NCBI GenBank assembly: GCA_023954045.1
Contig: JAMLIR010000001.1
Span: forward strand, 124,001-188,000
DNA from: Burkholderiaceae bacterium
GTDB lineage: Bacteria; Pseudomonadota; Gammaproteobacteria; Burkholderiales; Burkholderiaceae_E
DNA length: 64,000 bases
Direction of reading: 5' to 3'
Part shown: one piece after another, positions 27,806-40,287 of the stretch
How positions within the stretch are numbered: position 1 is the stretch's first letter
Layout of the letters: each line of letters opens with the position of its first letter
The notes under the pieces: generated by a model
Told to the model about the DNA's origin: nothing
Database searches by the model: none
Seen by the model: the letters and a program-made list of their open reading frames with translations, nothing else
Position numbers and translations under genes: made by a program

Positions 27806-28030
27806 TCAACCGAAGCCGCAGGCTCCGGGGCCGTCCGGATGGCCGCACGAGCCGCACGGCGCCGGCATGGCCGCGGCTGCGGCGCCGCTAGCGGCTGGCG
27901 TCGCGAACACCGACAGCTGCTTGTCCAGCTCGTTCGAGCGGCACGTCGGACATTCGACGCTGGCGCCGGAACGGACCAGGGTCTCGAAGTGATGGCCGCA
28001 CTGGCGGCACGCATATTCGTAGATCGGCAT
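27806..28030 (-). CDS. FmdB-family zinc-ribbon protein
   Basis: 74-aa protein opening [16 protein letters not shown] with a second pair in [11 protein letters not shown], a four-Cys zinc ribbon of the FmdB type. It adds a C-terminal Ala-rich linker and a last [15 protein letters not shown] motif, common in proteobacterial members. Members of this family are regulatory or ribosome-associated candidates of unknown role. The nucleotidyltransferase starts 16 bases after its stop, so they probably share a transcript. Confidence 0.88.
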   Translation of the reverse strand: MPIYEYACRQCGHHFETLVRSGASVECPTCRSNELDKQLSVFATPAASGAAAAAMPAPCGSCGHPDGPGACGFG

Positions 28031-28196
28031 ATGGGCCCTGCTCGTGAATCACCGGATCGATGCGACCCGCCCGCGACCGGCGCGTCCGCGCCCACCGGCT
28101 GCGCGGAGCAGCCGGCATCGCCTCCAGCCCGCATTATCCGTCGGTTCGCGCCGGGAGTTCGCTCCCGTGCTCGCTCGCGGCGCGCCGGCGCGAGCG

Positions 28197-29390
28197 CTAC
28201 GGCGCCGCTGCGTCCGGTCCGGTCCGACGCCCATGCCACTGCGCCCAGCGCCACGCCAGGGCCCGCAGCAGCCTGAGCTTGCGATCCGCCAGGACCTCGG
28301 TGCCGGCCACGCGCGCCGCGTAGAGCCGAAGGATGCCCGGATCGGCCAGCGCGACGCCCGCCCAGCGCTGCCAGCCCGGCCCCGCCTGGTAGAGCCGGGC
28401 GGCCAGCCAGCGATCGAGGCTCAGCTCGCGGCCGACGACCGCGCGGCGCAGCAGGCGCCGGTAGTCGGCGAACCGGAAGTCCGAGTCGGCCAGCGCCCGT
28501 GCAGCCGCGTCGCCCGCGATGCAGCCATGCTCCAGCGCGACGGCGATGCCCTCTCCGGTCAGCGCGTCGATGCCCGCCGCGTCCCCGACGGTCAGCAGGC
28601 GCGGCGCCGCGACTGGCGCCCGGGGCTGGTAGCCCCAGGCCGGCCAGCCGCGCGCATCGCGCATCGGCGCCTCGATGCCGTGGCGCGCGAGCCCCGCCTG
28701 AAGCAGGCGCCGCAGCCCCGGGCCGTCCTGCCGCACCGACGGGTAGTGCATCAGGCCCACGTTCGTGCGGCCGTCGGCCAGCGGAAACGCCCACAGATAG
28801 CCGCGCAGGCCTTCGCGCATCGGCGTGAAGTCGTACAGCATCGCGGTGTCGGCACGCTGCGCCGCGACCTCCTGCACGAACAGCCGGTGCGGCGCGATGC
28901 GGTGGGTGCCGCACAGGCGCTTGCGCACCAGCGAGCCGACGCCGTCGGCGCCGACGACGATCCGCGCCGCGAGCTCTTCGCCCGATTCGAGGCGCAACGC
29001 GACCGCATCGCACCGCACGTCGAGCGCTTCGACGCGCGCGCCGGTACGCACCTCGACGCCGAGCTGGCGGACCTGCTCGACGAGGCTCGCGTCGAAATCG
29101 AGGCGCCGCACGATCGCAACCGGGCGATCGAGCCCGACCGCGTGCTCGTGCGCGCCGAAGCGCACCCGCGCGAGCGCCGACGCCACGCGCGGCACCGTGA
29201 GCCGCAAACCGAGCTCGGCCAGCGCATCGGCAGCGCGCCCGGTGAGGCCGCCGCCGCAGGGTTTGTCGCGCGGGAAGCGCGCGCGATCGAGCACCAGGAC
29301 GTCGCGCACGCCGCGCCGGTGCAGGCGCGCCGCAGTCGCCGCCCCGGCGGGCCCCGCGCCGATGACGACGACCTGGCGAATGCCCGCCAT
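28197..29390 (-). CDS. Geranylgeranyl-reductase-family FAD-dependent oxidoreductase
   Basis: 397-aa flavoprotein. FAD-binding GxGxxG is at residues 11-16 (VVIGAGPAGAATAARLHRRG), followed by FPRDKPCGGGLT (the family's C-G-G motif), VVGADGVGSLVRK and VGDAAGIDALTGEGIAVALEHG. These are hallmarks of the geranylgeranyl reductase/DUF-type group that saturates isoprenoid or lipid double bonds. The substrate in a non-photosynthetic proteobacterium is unclear. The following 166 bases (28031-28196) hold no recognised gene. Confidence 0.85.
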   Translation of the reverse strand: MAGIRQVVVIGAGPAGAATAARLHRRGVRDVLVLDRARFPRDKPCGGGLTGRAADALAELGLRLTVPRVASALARVRFGAHEHAVGLDRPVAIVRRLDFDASLVEQVRQLGVEVRTGARVEALDVRCDAVALRLESGEELAARIVVGADGVGSLVRKRLCGTHRIAPHRLFVQEVAAQRADTAMLYDFTPMREGLRGYLWAFPLADGRTNVGLMHYPSVRQDGPGLRRLLQAGLARHGIEAPMRDARGWPAWGYQPRAPVAAPRLLTVGDAAGIDALTGEGIAVALEHGCIAGDAAARALADSDFRFADYRRLLRRAVVGRELSLDRWLAARLYQAGPGWQRWAGVALADPGILRLYAARVAGTEVLADRKLRLLRALAWRWAQWHGRRTGPDAAAP

Positions 29391-31947
<2,557 letters not shown>

Positions 31948-31959
31948 TCGCGGGGGGAC

Positions 31960-31985
31960 GGCGTCCCCGCTTCGGCGGGGGCGCC
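31960..31985 (+). terminator. katG terminator hairpin
   Basis: GGCGTCCCCGC (31960-31970), loop TTCG, GCGGGGGCGCC (31975-31985): an 11-bp stem with one G-U pair closed by a stable UUCG tetraloop, 13 bases after the katG stop. No U-tract follows. It also precedes the convergent sensor gene, so it may act for both. Confidence 0.65.
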
Positions 31986-32005
31986 GACCGCAGCCGAAGG
32001 TCCGG

Positions 32006-34621
32006 CTATCCCTCGTAAGCCACGGCATGCGAGGCTCGCGCAGTACGCATGCGGCCCCGGCATTCATGCCAATAAGCCAGCGCCGCTTGCGGCACCATCG
32101 CTGCGCCGAAGTAGAAGCCTTGTGCCTGCTCGCACCCGGATGCGTGAAGGAATCGCACCTGGTCCCGGGTCTCCACCCCCTCGGCGATGACTTCGAGGCG
32201 CAGAGCCCTAGCCAGGGCCACGACGGCTTTCACAATCTCGCACGCATCCCCATTGGCTGGAGTCCCGGCCACGAATGTGCGGTCAATCTTCAGCGCACTC
32301 ACGGGGAGACGGGAGATTCGCGCCAGACTCGAGTATCCGGTACCGAAGTCGTCGATATGCATCGCGAAGCCCATCGCGGCGATTTCACCCACCGCCCGCT
32401 TGGCCCGTTCGACATCAGTCGCAATTGTCGTTTCAGTGAGCTCCAGAACAAGTGACCCTGGCAGGTCGGGGTCGCGAGCCGTCAGTTCACGAAGTGCCGC
32501 GACGAGCCGGTCGTCGTGGAGTTGCATCGCAGAGACGTTCACCGCAATGGAGCATCGCATCCCGCCGCGCCGCCACGCCAGGCTCTGCCGCGCAGCCTCA
32601 CGTGTCACCCATTCTCCAAGCGTGACGACAAACCCCGATTGCTCGGCCGCGGCAATGAGTTCTCCCGCCCCCTGCATGCCACTGGGCGTATTCCAGCGCA
32701 GAAGCGCCTCGTAGCCGACGACTTCACCGGTTCCGAGCGCGACCTTCGGTTGATAGTGAAGCACGAACTCGCCGCGCTCGAACGCAGAGCGCATGTTCTG
32801 CAGCGAAAGCGCGCGGTCTGTCGCGCGACGCCCCGCCTCGGAGTCGAAGTAGCGCCAGAGGTTCCTTCCGGCGGACTTTGCCGCGTGCAGGGCAATTCCG
32901 GCTGCCGCCAACAACTCCTCGCCGTTGTTGCCATCGTGCGGGTACCGTGCAATTCCAACCGAGGCGGTCAGGTAGAGAGCTGAATCGCCCAGTTCGACTG
33001 GCTGGGCACACGCACGCATCATCATCGCGGCGAGGTTCTCGAGTTCCCCCGGCTCGTTGTGCCATACGAGAGCGCCGAACTCGTCGCCGCCCAAGCGCGC
33101 CAACTCGCAATGCCCGTCGGTCACGGCCTTCAGTCGCTGCGCAAGTGCATCGATGACTTCGTCACCTGCTGCATAGCCGCGCAGGTCATTGACCGTCTTG
33201 AGATTGTCGATGTCCAGATAAAGCAGTGACAGCAGGCGTGTCTCGCCCGAAGGCGTGGCGAGCACCTCCTGAATGCGGGCCATGAGGCCGCCGCGATTGG
33301 CCAGTCCCGTGCGGGCGTCGTGATAGGCGAGGTACCTGAAGCGCTCCTGGGCGGCATGCAGCTCGCCGAGCACGCGGGTCTCCTCGGTCACGTCCCGCGA
33401 GACCACGACGAACTCGCCGCGCTTTCCTGCGTTGAACAACTTCCCGATGCACTCGAAGAACCGGTATTCGCCGTTGCGGCATCGCAGGCGGAGTGTCGTG
33501 CGCTGCTCGAGCCCCCGGTTCATTGCCTTGGCGGCCTGAACCATGGCCGGTTTGTCGTCCGGGTGAAGCAGGTCGATGAAGCGCATACCCTTCAGCGACT
33601 CCGGGTCATGACCCGTCAGCCCGACGACCGATGGCGAGGCGAACAGGATGGCTCCATCGGCTGCATGCAAGGTGACAATGTCGGAGATGCTGGAAGCCAG
33701 TGCGCGATGCATTCGCTCCGACACGACGAGCCGTGCCTTGTGGGCTCGGGAGTTGGCCCAGAATCGGGCGGCAAAGAGGACGCTGGTCAGCAGCAACAGC
33801 GCGGACGCCCCGAATGCCGCCACCACTGCGCCGCGCTGGTACCAACGTCCTTCGGCGGGCTCCAGCCATGAGTCACGGATGGCCGTGCGCTCATCCGGGT
33901 GAAGCGATTGGATAGCCCGGGTGAGGTCCGAGAACAGCGCGGGACGGTCCGCGCGCACCGCCAAGGCGGGTTCGAAATGAAACGGCAGGCGGCCCGGTAG
34001 AGAGAAACGCGACAAGCCGAGCTTCTCGATGTAGTAGACGGCCCGGTTCTCCTCCATGGCGACGAAATCGACTCGTCCATGCTCTAGCGCTTCGAGTGCG
34101 TCGACGTCGCCGTCGAAGCCCACGTAACGCACCCCTGCTCCGAGCTCCACGAATCCGTCGATGGTGCCGGCCTGGAGGACGCCAACTCGCTTGCCCGCCA
34201 AGCTAGCCGAAGAGACGGGGAGAGACGGCCCCAATGGTCCGCTCACCAACACTATCGGCAGGCGCTCCAGTGGCCGTGTGAACAGGGCATGAACGACGGG
34301 GTTGGCCGTCTGCATCAGTGGGCCCGCGACATCGACTTCGGCCCTGTCGACCGCCTGCTTGAGCGCAGCCAGGTTGTCGAAGAAGCGCACGTCGAAGCGC
34401 AGGCTCGAACGTTGCTCCAGCGCTGCAAGATACTGGCCGAGATATCCGCGCAGCGCGCCGCCGCTTTCACGCATGGACAGAGGCGGAGCCTCGATGGTGC
34501 CGAACGTAACTCTCAGCAGCGGCGCCGCATACGCCGGCCCCGGGCCACCGTGCCCTCCGTGCGTGGCAGCCGAAGTGGCCATGAGCGCCGCGAATATGAC
34601 CAGAGCGCGGAATAACCGCAT
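32006..34621 (-). CDS. Solute-sensing GGDEF-EAL protein (SBP-TM-PAS-GGDEF-EAL)
   Basis: 871-aa inner-membrane protein. It has a signal peptide (residues ~1-32), a periplasmic solute-binding domain of the bacterial SBP_3/BvgS type (~36-260), a transmembrane helix (~272-295) and a PAS domain (~305-425). The GGDEF domain (~435-600) has an intact motif in RLGGDEFGAL, and the EAL domain (~615-860) has an intact EALLRW, DDFGTGYSS, KIDRTFV and AEGVET. Both catalytic motifs look complete, so it could make and break cyclic-di-GMP. The ligand, perhaps an amino acid or small acid, is unknown. The upstream region holds an inverted repeat at 34775-34789. Confidence 0.93.
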   Translation of the reverse strand: MRLFRALVIFAALMATSAATHGGHGGPGPAYAAPLLRVTFGTIEAPPLSMRESGGALRGYLGQYLAALEQRSSLRFDVRFFDNLAALKQAVDRAEVDVAGPLMQTANPVVHALFTRPLERLPIVLVSGPLGPSLPVSSASLAGKRVGVLQAGTIDGFVELGAGVRYVGFDGDVDALEALEHGRVDFVAMEENRAVYYIEKLGLSRFSLPGRLPFHFEPALAVRADRPALFSDLTRAIQSLHPDERTAIRDSWLEPAEGRWYQRGAVVAAFGASALLLLTSVLFAARFWANSRAHKARLVVSERMHRALASSISDIVTLHAADGAILFASPSVVGLTGHDPESLKGMRFIDLLHPDDKPAMVQAAKAMNRGLEQRTTLRLRCRNGEYRFFECIGKLFNAGKRGEFVVVSRDVTEETRVLGELHAAQERFRYLAYHDARTGLANRGGLMARIQEVLATPSGETRLLSLLYLDIDNLKTVNDLRGYAAGDEVIDALAQRLKAVTDGHCELARLGGDEFGALVWHNEPGELENLAAMMMRACAQPVELGDSALYLTASVGIARYPHDGNNGEELLAAAGIALHAAKSAGRNLWRYFDSEAGRRATDRALSLQNMRSAFERGEFVLHYQPKVALGTGEVVGYEALLRWNTPSGMQGAGELIAAAEQSGFVVTLGEWVTREAARQSLAWRRGGMRCSIAVNVSAMQLHDDRLVAALRELTARDPDLPGSLVLELTETTIATDVERAKRAVGEIAAMGFAMHIDDFGTGYSSLARISRLPVSALKIDRTFVAGTPANGDACEIVKAVVALARALRLEVIAEGVETRDQVRFLHASGCEQAQGFYFGAAMVPQAALAYWHECRGRMRTARASHAVAYEG

Positions 34622-34774
34622 CGGAAGATGCCTATCCCCATCGTTGAAGCGCTTTCGATTATCTGTCCGTCACGCCCCATGGGAACCCCCTTGGGCGGGC
34701 CGCAAGTTGCCTGAATCACGATTCTTCGGGCCGCATCCGACAGGCGCTCGGATTCGGAGAATATTCGGCGGTGT

Positions 34775-34789
34775 AACCTTCGTAAGGTT
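34775..34789. repeat. Inverted repeat upstream of the sensor gene
   Basis: AACCTT, spacer CGT, AAGGTT in the relatively AT-rich 240-bp stretch (34622-34861) between the divergent sensor gene and the IS remnant. It may be an operator or the edge of inserted DNA. No promoter is clear. Confidence 0.4.
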
Positions 34790-34861
34790 GCGAACCTCAA
34801 CTGAATCGCCCCGCTTTTCCTAGACACCTTCGGGCCTCACAATGAGGCGAACGGAGGTCAG

Positions 34862-35230
34862 ATGGGAACGAGTCAGACGCGGTACACGGCCGAGTTCAGG
34901 GCCGAGGCGCTGACGCAGGTCGTCGAGCGTGGGGTTATCCGGCACGCGAAGTGGCGATGCGTTTGGGCGTATCGCCGTGGAGATCCGGCGGCTGAAGTCG
35001 GAGCTGCGTCGCGTGACCGAGGAACGCGACATCCCAAGAAAGGCCACCGCGTACTTCGCCAAGCATTCCACGTGAGGTGCGCCTTTATCCGCGAGCAGCA
35101 GGTGCAGCACGCGGTGCGAACGCTTTGCCGGACGATGGTGCTGCATCCGAGTGGGTACCACGCCTGACTGTGTTGCCCGCAAAGCCGGCGCCAGCGCGAG
35201 GACGAGGCACTGTTCGGCCCCATCGAGGAC
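34862..35230 (+). pseudogene. Decayed IS3-family transposase (OrfA and start of OrfB)
   Basis: The first 24 codons read MGTSQTRYTAEFRAEALTQ, an IS3-family OrfA start with a GGAGG ribosome site. After VVERG an extra G shifts the frame; the next frame continues GYPAREVAMRLGVSP, the normal OrfA helix-turn-helix. An internal deletion then joins this to EIRRLKSELRRVTEERDI and ATAYFAKHST-stop, the OrfA end. OrfB begins as CAFIREQQVQHAVRTLCRTM and HPSGYHA, is stopped by TGA at 35164, and continues as SRRQREDEALFG before ending. The DDE core is missing. The element is dead. A conserved-looking left end, AGACACCTTCGGGCC, lies at about 34821. Confidence 0.8.
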
Positions 35231-35787
35231 GGCATCGGCGGGAAGGTCGCGCCGTCGGGCCTGATGCGAATGGCGCGGCCATCGGCACACGTCACCAGTG
35301 CTTCGCGCGACTCGGGCAGGATGACCAGGTGCATGCCGGAATCGTGCATCGACTCGGCGGTCGGCTGTATCGGCCATGCGGCTCAGGACGGATTGCGGGC
35401 GAGCCGATGTGTCAGCGGCGAGATGGCAGCCCGTTTCGAGGGGCCGCACCTCGACGGATGGAACGTGCCAGTCGCCCGCCTCCTGGCACCGCCCAACTGC
35501 GGCTCGGAGAGTGCGCCGGCCCTGTGCCGAGGAGACGTGCCGAAACGTCTCCCTAGACTCAAGTGTGGCGCCCGACGCACGCGATCGGCAATTCCGGCGC
35601 AACGATTCTCGGCCCAGCGAAGTCCGCGACCACATGCCAGATCAGCGGCTTGCGCGCGGAGCGCTCACAGGGGCGAAGCCCCAGCCAGCTAACACGCCGC
35701 GAAACGGGCAAGTAAGCGGGTAACCCTCGGACGGCGCAGGAGTAGAGTCGAATAAGACTTGGGAATCAGCAGCTTAGAGGAGCGGAG
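35231..35787. other. Unassigned DNA between IS remnant and tRNA-Ser
   Basis: About 560 bp with no convincing gene. A minus-strand frame near 35240-35349 reads MHLVILPESREALVTCADGRAIRIRPDG, which looks protein-like but has no start context, is broken at both ends and matches no family I recognise. An inverted repeat sits at 35531-35552. The stretch probably consists of remnants of inserted DNA next to a tRNA gene. Confidence 0.45.
35531..35552. repeat. 8-bp inverted repeat resembling the tRNA-Ser acceptor end
   Basis: GGAGACGT, loop GCCGAA, ACGTCTCC. The first half plus loop resembles the 5' end of the tRNA-Ser gene 240 bp away (GGAGACGTGGCCGAG). It may be a degenerate attachment trace or simply a hairpin. 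Confidence 0.4.
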
Positions 35788-35880
35788 TGGCGGAGACGGA
35801 GGGATTCGAACCCTCGATGCAGTTTTTGGCCGCATGCTCCCTTAGCAGGGGAGTGCCTTCGACCTCTCGGCCACGTCTCC
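35788..35880 (-). tRNA. tRNA-Ser (anticodon GCU)
   Basis: Reads on the minus strand from GGAGACGTGGCCGAGAGG to GTCTCCGCCA, 93 bases including an encoded CCA. The 7-bp acceptor stem GGAGACG/CGTCTCC is perfect. The anticodon loop CTGCTAA gives GCU (serine AGC/AGU). The T-loop has GGTTCGAATCC, and a long variable arm (class II) is present, as required for serine. It lies 109 bases upstream of nothing on its strand but directly beyond the end of lysC, which points the same way. Confidence 0.97.
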
Positions 35881-35989
35881 GGGCTTCGATCGCGATAACG
35901 CTCGCTCGATGCCGGCTCGGGGGCGATTGTACCGCAGGCCGTTGCGCGGGCGACGCGCGGGCCGCGCCGCGGCGCGCCCGCGACCGGAC

Positions 35990-37258
35990 TCAGGCGCCGA
36001 TCGCCGCCGCCGGCTGGTCCAGCCCGAACGCCTTGTGCAGCGCGCGCACCGCCAGCTCCATGTACTTGTCCTCGATCACCACCGAGATCTTGATCTCGCT
36101 GGTCGAGATCATCTGGATGTTGATCCCCTCTTCCGACAGCGTGCGGAACATCTGGCTGGCGATGCCGACGTGCGAGCGCATCCCGATGCCGACCGCCGAG
36201 ACCTTGCAGATCTTCGGGTCGCCGACGATGTCGCCCGCCTTTATCGTTTCGCGCACCTTGCCCTCGAGCACGTCGAGCGCCTTCTGGTATTCGTTGCGAT
36301 GCACGGTGAACGAGAAGTCGGTCATGCCGCCGACGCTCTGGTTCTGGATGATCATGTCGACGTCGATGTTCGCATCGGCGATCGGGCCCAGGATCTGGAA
36401 CGCGATGCCGGGCCGGTCGGGCACGTTCATCACGGTGATCTTTGCCTCGTCGCGGTTGAACGCGATCCCGGAGATGACCGCCTGTTCCATGCTCGTGTCT
36501 TCCTCGAAGGTGATCAGGGTGCCCGAGTTGGCCTCGACCTGCAGCGGGACGTCCGGCGGCGTGAGGCTCGAGAGCACGCGCGTCTTGACCCTGTACTTGC
36601 CGGCGAACTCCACCGAGCGGATCTGCAGCACCTTCGAGCCCAGGCTCGCCATCTCGAGCATCTCCTCGAAGGTGATGCGCTCGAGGCGACGCGCTTCCGG
36701 CACGACGCGCGGGTCGGTGGTGTAGACGCCGTCGACGTCGGTGTAGATCAGGCACTCGTCGGCCTTCAGCGCCGCGGCGATCGCGACCGCCGAGGTGTCC
36801 GAGCCGCCGCGGCCCAGCGTCGTGACGTGGCCGAGCTCGTCGATGCCCTGGAAGCCGGTGACGATGACGACGCGGCCCGCGTCGAGGTCGGCGCGCACGC
36901 GCGCGTCGTCGATCGACAGGATGCGCGCCTTCGTGTACGCGCTGTCGGTGCGCACCGGTACCTGCCAGCCGGTGTAGCTGATCGCGTCGGTGCCCAGCGC
37001 CTTCAGCGCCATCGCGAGAAGGCCGACCGACACCTGCTCGCCGGTCGAGGCGATCATGTCGAGCTCGCGCGGATCGGGCTGGGCCTGGATCTCGCGCGCC
37101 AGCGCGATCAGCCGGTTGGTCTCGCCCGACATCGCCGACGGGACGACCACCATCCGGTGGCCGGCGGCGCGCCACTTGGCGACGCGGCGCGCGACGTTCT
37201 GGATGCGCTCGACCGAGCCCATCGACGTGCCGCCGTACTTGTGAACGATCAGTGCCAT
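35990..37258 (-). CDS. lysC: Aspartate kinase (lysine/threonine/methionine pathway)
   Basis: 422-aa aspartokinase. The kinase domain opens with ALIVHKYGGTSMGSVERI (KYGG motif at residues 7-10), then FQGIDELGHVTTLGRGGSDTSAVA. Two C-terminal ACT domains (about 265-340 and 345-415) contain VPDRPGIAFQILGPIADANIDVDMIIQN and VGIGMRSHVGIASQMFRTLSEEGINIQMISTSEIKISVVI, sites of feedback inhibition. It makes aspartyl phosphate for lysine/DAP, threonine and methionine. The neighbourhood (tRNA-Ser, tilS, accA) is the usual Burkholderiales arrangement. Confidence 0.97.
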   Translation of the reverse strand: MALIVHKYGGTSMGSVERIQNVARRVAKWRAAGHRMVVVPSAMSGETNRLIALAREIQAQPDPRELDMIASTGEQVSVGLLAMALKALGTDAISYTGWQVPVRTDSAYTKARILSIDDARVRADLDAGRVVIVTGFQGIDELGHVTTLGRGGSDTSAVAIAAALKADECLIYTDVDGVYTTDPRVVPEARRLERITFEEMLEMASLGSKVLQIRSVEFAGKYRVKTRVLSSLTPPDVPLQVEANSGTLITFEEDTSMEQAVISGIAFNRDEAKITVMNVPDRPGIAFQILGPIADANIDVDMIIQNQSVGGMTDFSFTVHRNEYQKALDVLEGKVRETIKAGDIVGDPKICKVSAVGIGMRSHVGIASQMFRTLSEEGINIQMISTSEIKISVVIEDKYMELAVRALHKAFGLDQPAAAIGA

Positions 37259-38701
37259 GGCTGCCGGATGTTGGCTCGGCCGCTTCGCGGGCCGCGAAAA
37301 ACCCGAAATTATACGGCAGCGGCCGGCTCGAATCCGGCGCTGCGCGGGTCTTCGGGGTCGTCGGGGCGCCAGTGCAGGCGCACGCGCGGCCCGTCGGGGT
37401 CGGGCTCGCCGGACGCGTCCATGCCGACGCCGGCGGCGTAGACCAGGCGCTCGCCGGCGAACACCGCCGGCATCGCTGCGCGCAGCCACGGCGCCACGCC
37501 GCGTTCCTGGTACAGGTTCTTCAGCGTCCGGCTCGGCCCGCCGCGGCGCGGCCGCAGGCGCGCGCCCGCCGGCGGCGAGCGGACTTCGAGCGGCTGGCTG
37601 GCCAGCCAGGCGGCGTCGACGGCGCCCGGCTCCGTGCTCGGGCGCACCGTCAGGCGCCCGCCCCAGCCCGGCAGCTCGATCGCCGCCTCGCCGCGCCAGC
37701 GCAGCGCCACCGGCGGCGGCGGATCGCGGCGCCAGTCGCGCGCGCCGCAACGCTCGACGCTGATCCGGTCGCGGTAGCGGCGAAAGCGCCACGGCGGCGC
37801 CTCGACGCTGGCGCTGGCCGAGCCGCCGAGCAGCATCTGCGCGACCCACTGCGCGAGCCGCGCCTGCGTGGGCATCGGCAGGCAGAGCAGGCGGAACCAC
37901 TCGCGCACCGCCTCGTTGCGGCGAAACGGCGGCAGCGCGGCGAGCGTGCAGCGGTCGATCGCGCGCAGGTCGGCAGCCAGCCCGGCCGCGGCGAGGTCGG
38001 CTTCGGCCGCGGCGCGCAGCGCGTCGCCGGTCTCGCGCAGCAACGCGGCGCTGCGCAGCACGTTCTCGCGCAGCCCGGGCACCGCCGCGGCCAGCGCCGG
38101 CAGCACCCGCGCGCGCAGCGTCGCACGCAGGAAGGCCTCGTCGGCGTTCATCGGGTCGTCGATCCACGCGAGGCCGCGCTCGCGCGCGCAGGCATCGATC
38201 AGGTCGCGCCCGACGCCGAGCATCGGCCGCAGCAGCCAGCCGCCGGCACGATGTTCGGCCGGCGCCATGCCGCCGAGCGCCTCGGGGCCGCTGCCGCGCG
38301 CGAGCCGCATGAAGACGGTCTCGACCTGGTCGTCGGCGTGGTGCGCGGTCAGCAAGGCGGCTGCGCCGCAGTCCGCCACCGCCCGCCACAGCGCTGCATA
38401 GCGCGCATCGCGCGCCCAGGCTTCGAGGTTCTCGCCGGCGGTAGGCGCCGGGCCGAGCCGCGCGTGGCCGAAGCGCACGCGCAGGCGCGCCGCTTCGCGC
38501 TCGCACCAGGCGAGCCAGCGATCGGCCTGCGGCTGAAGGCCGTGATGGACGTGCCACGCGACCAGCTGAGCCGCGCCGCGAAGGCGCACCAGCGCGTCGA
38601 GCAGCACCATGGAGTCGCGCCCGCCGCTGAACGCGACGACGAGCGTCGAACGATCGGGAAGCCGGCGCAGCGCCTCGGCGACCGCCGCGTCGACCGCGGC
38701 C

Positions 38702-39669
<968 letters not shown>

Positions 39670-39670
<1 letters not shown>

Positions 39671-40287
39671 CAATACTCCACCGGCAACGGATCGAGGCTG
39701 CGCCACAGGTACCAGGTGGCGACGGTCCGCCACGGCCGCCAGGCCTCCCCGATCGCGCGGGCCTCGTCTCGCGAGACCTTCTGTCCGTCCCGATAATTGG
39801 TTCCGATGCCCCGCAGCAGGCCGATGTCGTCGACCGGATAGACGTCGGGGCGCAGCAGATTAAAGATCAGGAACATCTCGGCTGTCCAGCGCCCTATGCC
39901 GCGTACGCAACAGAGTTCCTCGATGATCGTCTCGTCGTCGGCCCCCGGCCAGCGGTCCGGATCGACCTCGCCGCAGGCGAAACGGGCGGCGAGATCCTTC
40001 AGGTATTCGGCCTTGCGGCCGGACAGCCCGCAGGCGCGCAGCGAGGTCGCGCGCATCCGCACGACCCGCGCCGGCACGACCTCGCCGGCCTTTGCGGCGA
40101 AGCGGTCCCAGACCGACTGGGCGGCCTTCACCGAGATCTGCTGGCCGACGATCGAGCGCGCCAGCGTCTGGAACGCGTCGCCGCGCGATACCAGGTGCGC
40201 GGGGCCGCAGGCGCGGATGATCCGGCCCATCGTGCGGTCGCGCCGCGCGAGCGCGCGGCAGGCGTCGTCCCAGTAGTCGGGCTTCAT
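39670..40287 (-). CDS. DNA-3-methyladenine glycosylase II-like (HhH-GPD, AlkA type)
   Basis: 205-aa HhH-GPD enzyme. The helix-hairpin-helix is [16 protein letters not shown], followed by the catalytic Asp in [10 protein letters not shown]. The N-terminal part ([38 protein letters not shown]) is the normal start of short AlkA-like glycosylases. It removes alkylated bases from DNA. The gene overlaps accA and the upstream DUF6352-type gene by TGATG at both ends, so three genes are translationally linked. Confidence 0.92.

Noticed and set aside
34873..35349. Minus-strand frame with MHLVILPESREALVTCADGRAIRI
   Set aside because: The first ~40 residues look protein-like, but the rest is antisense to the IS3 remnant and there is no ribosome site, so a whole gene cannot be supported.
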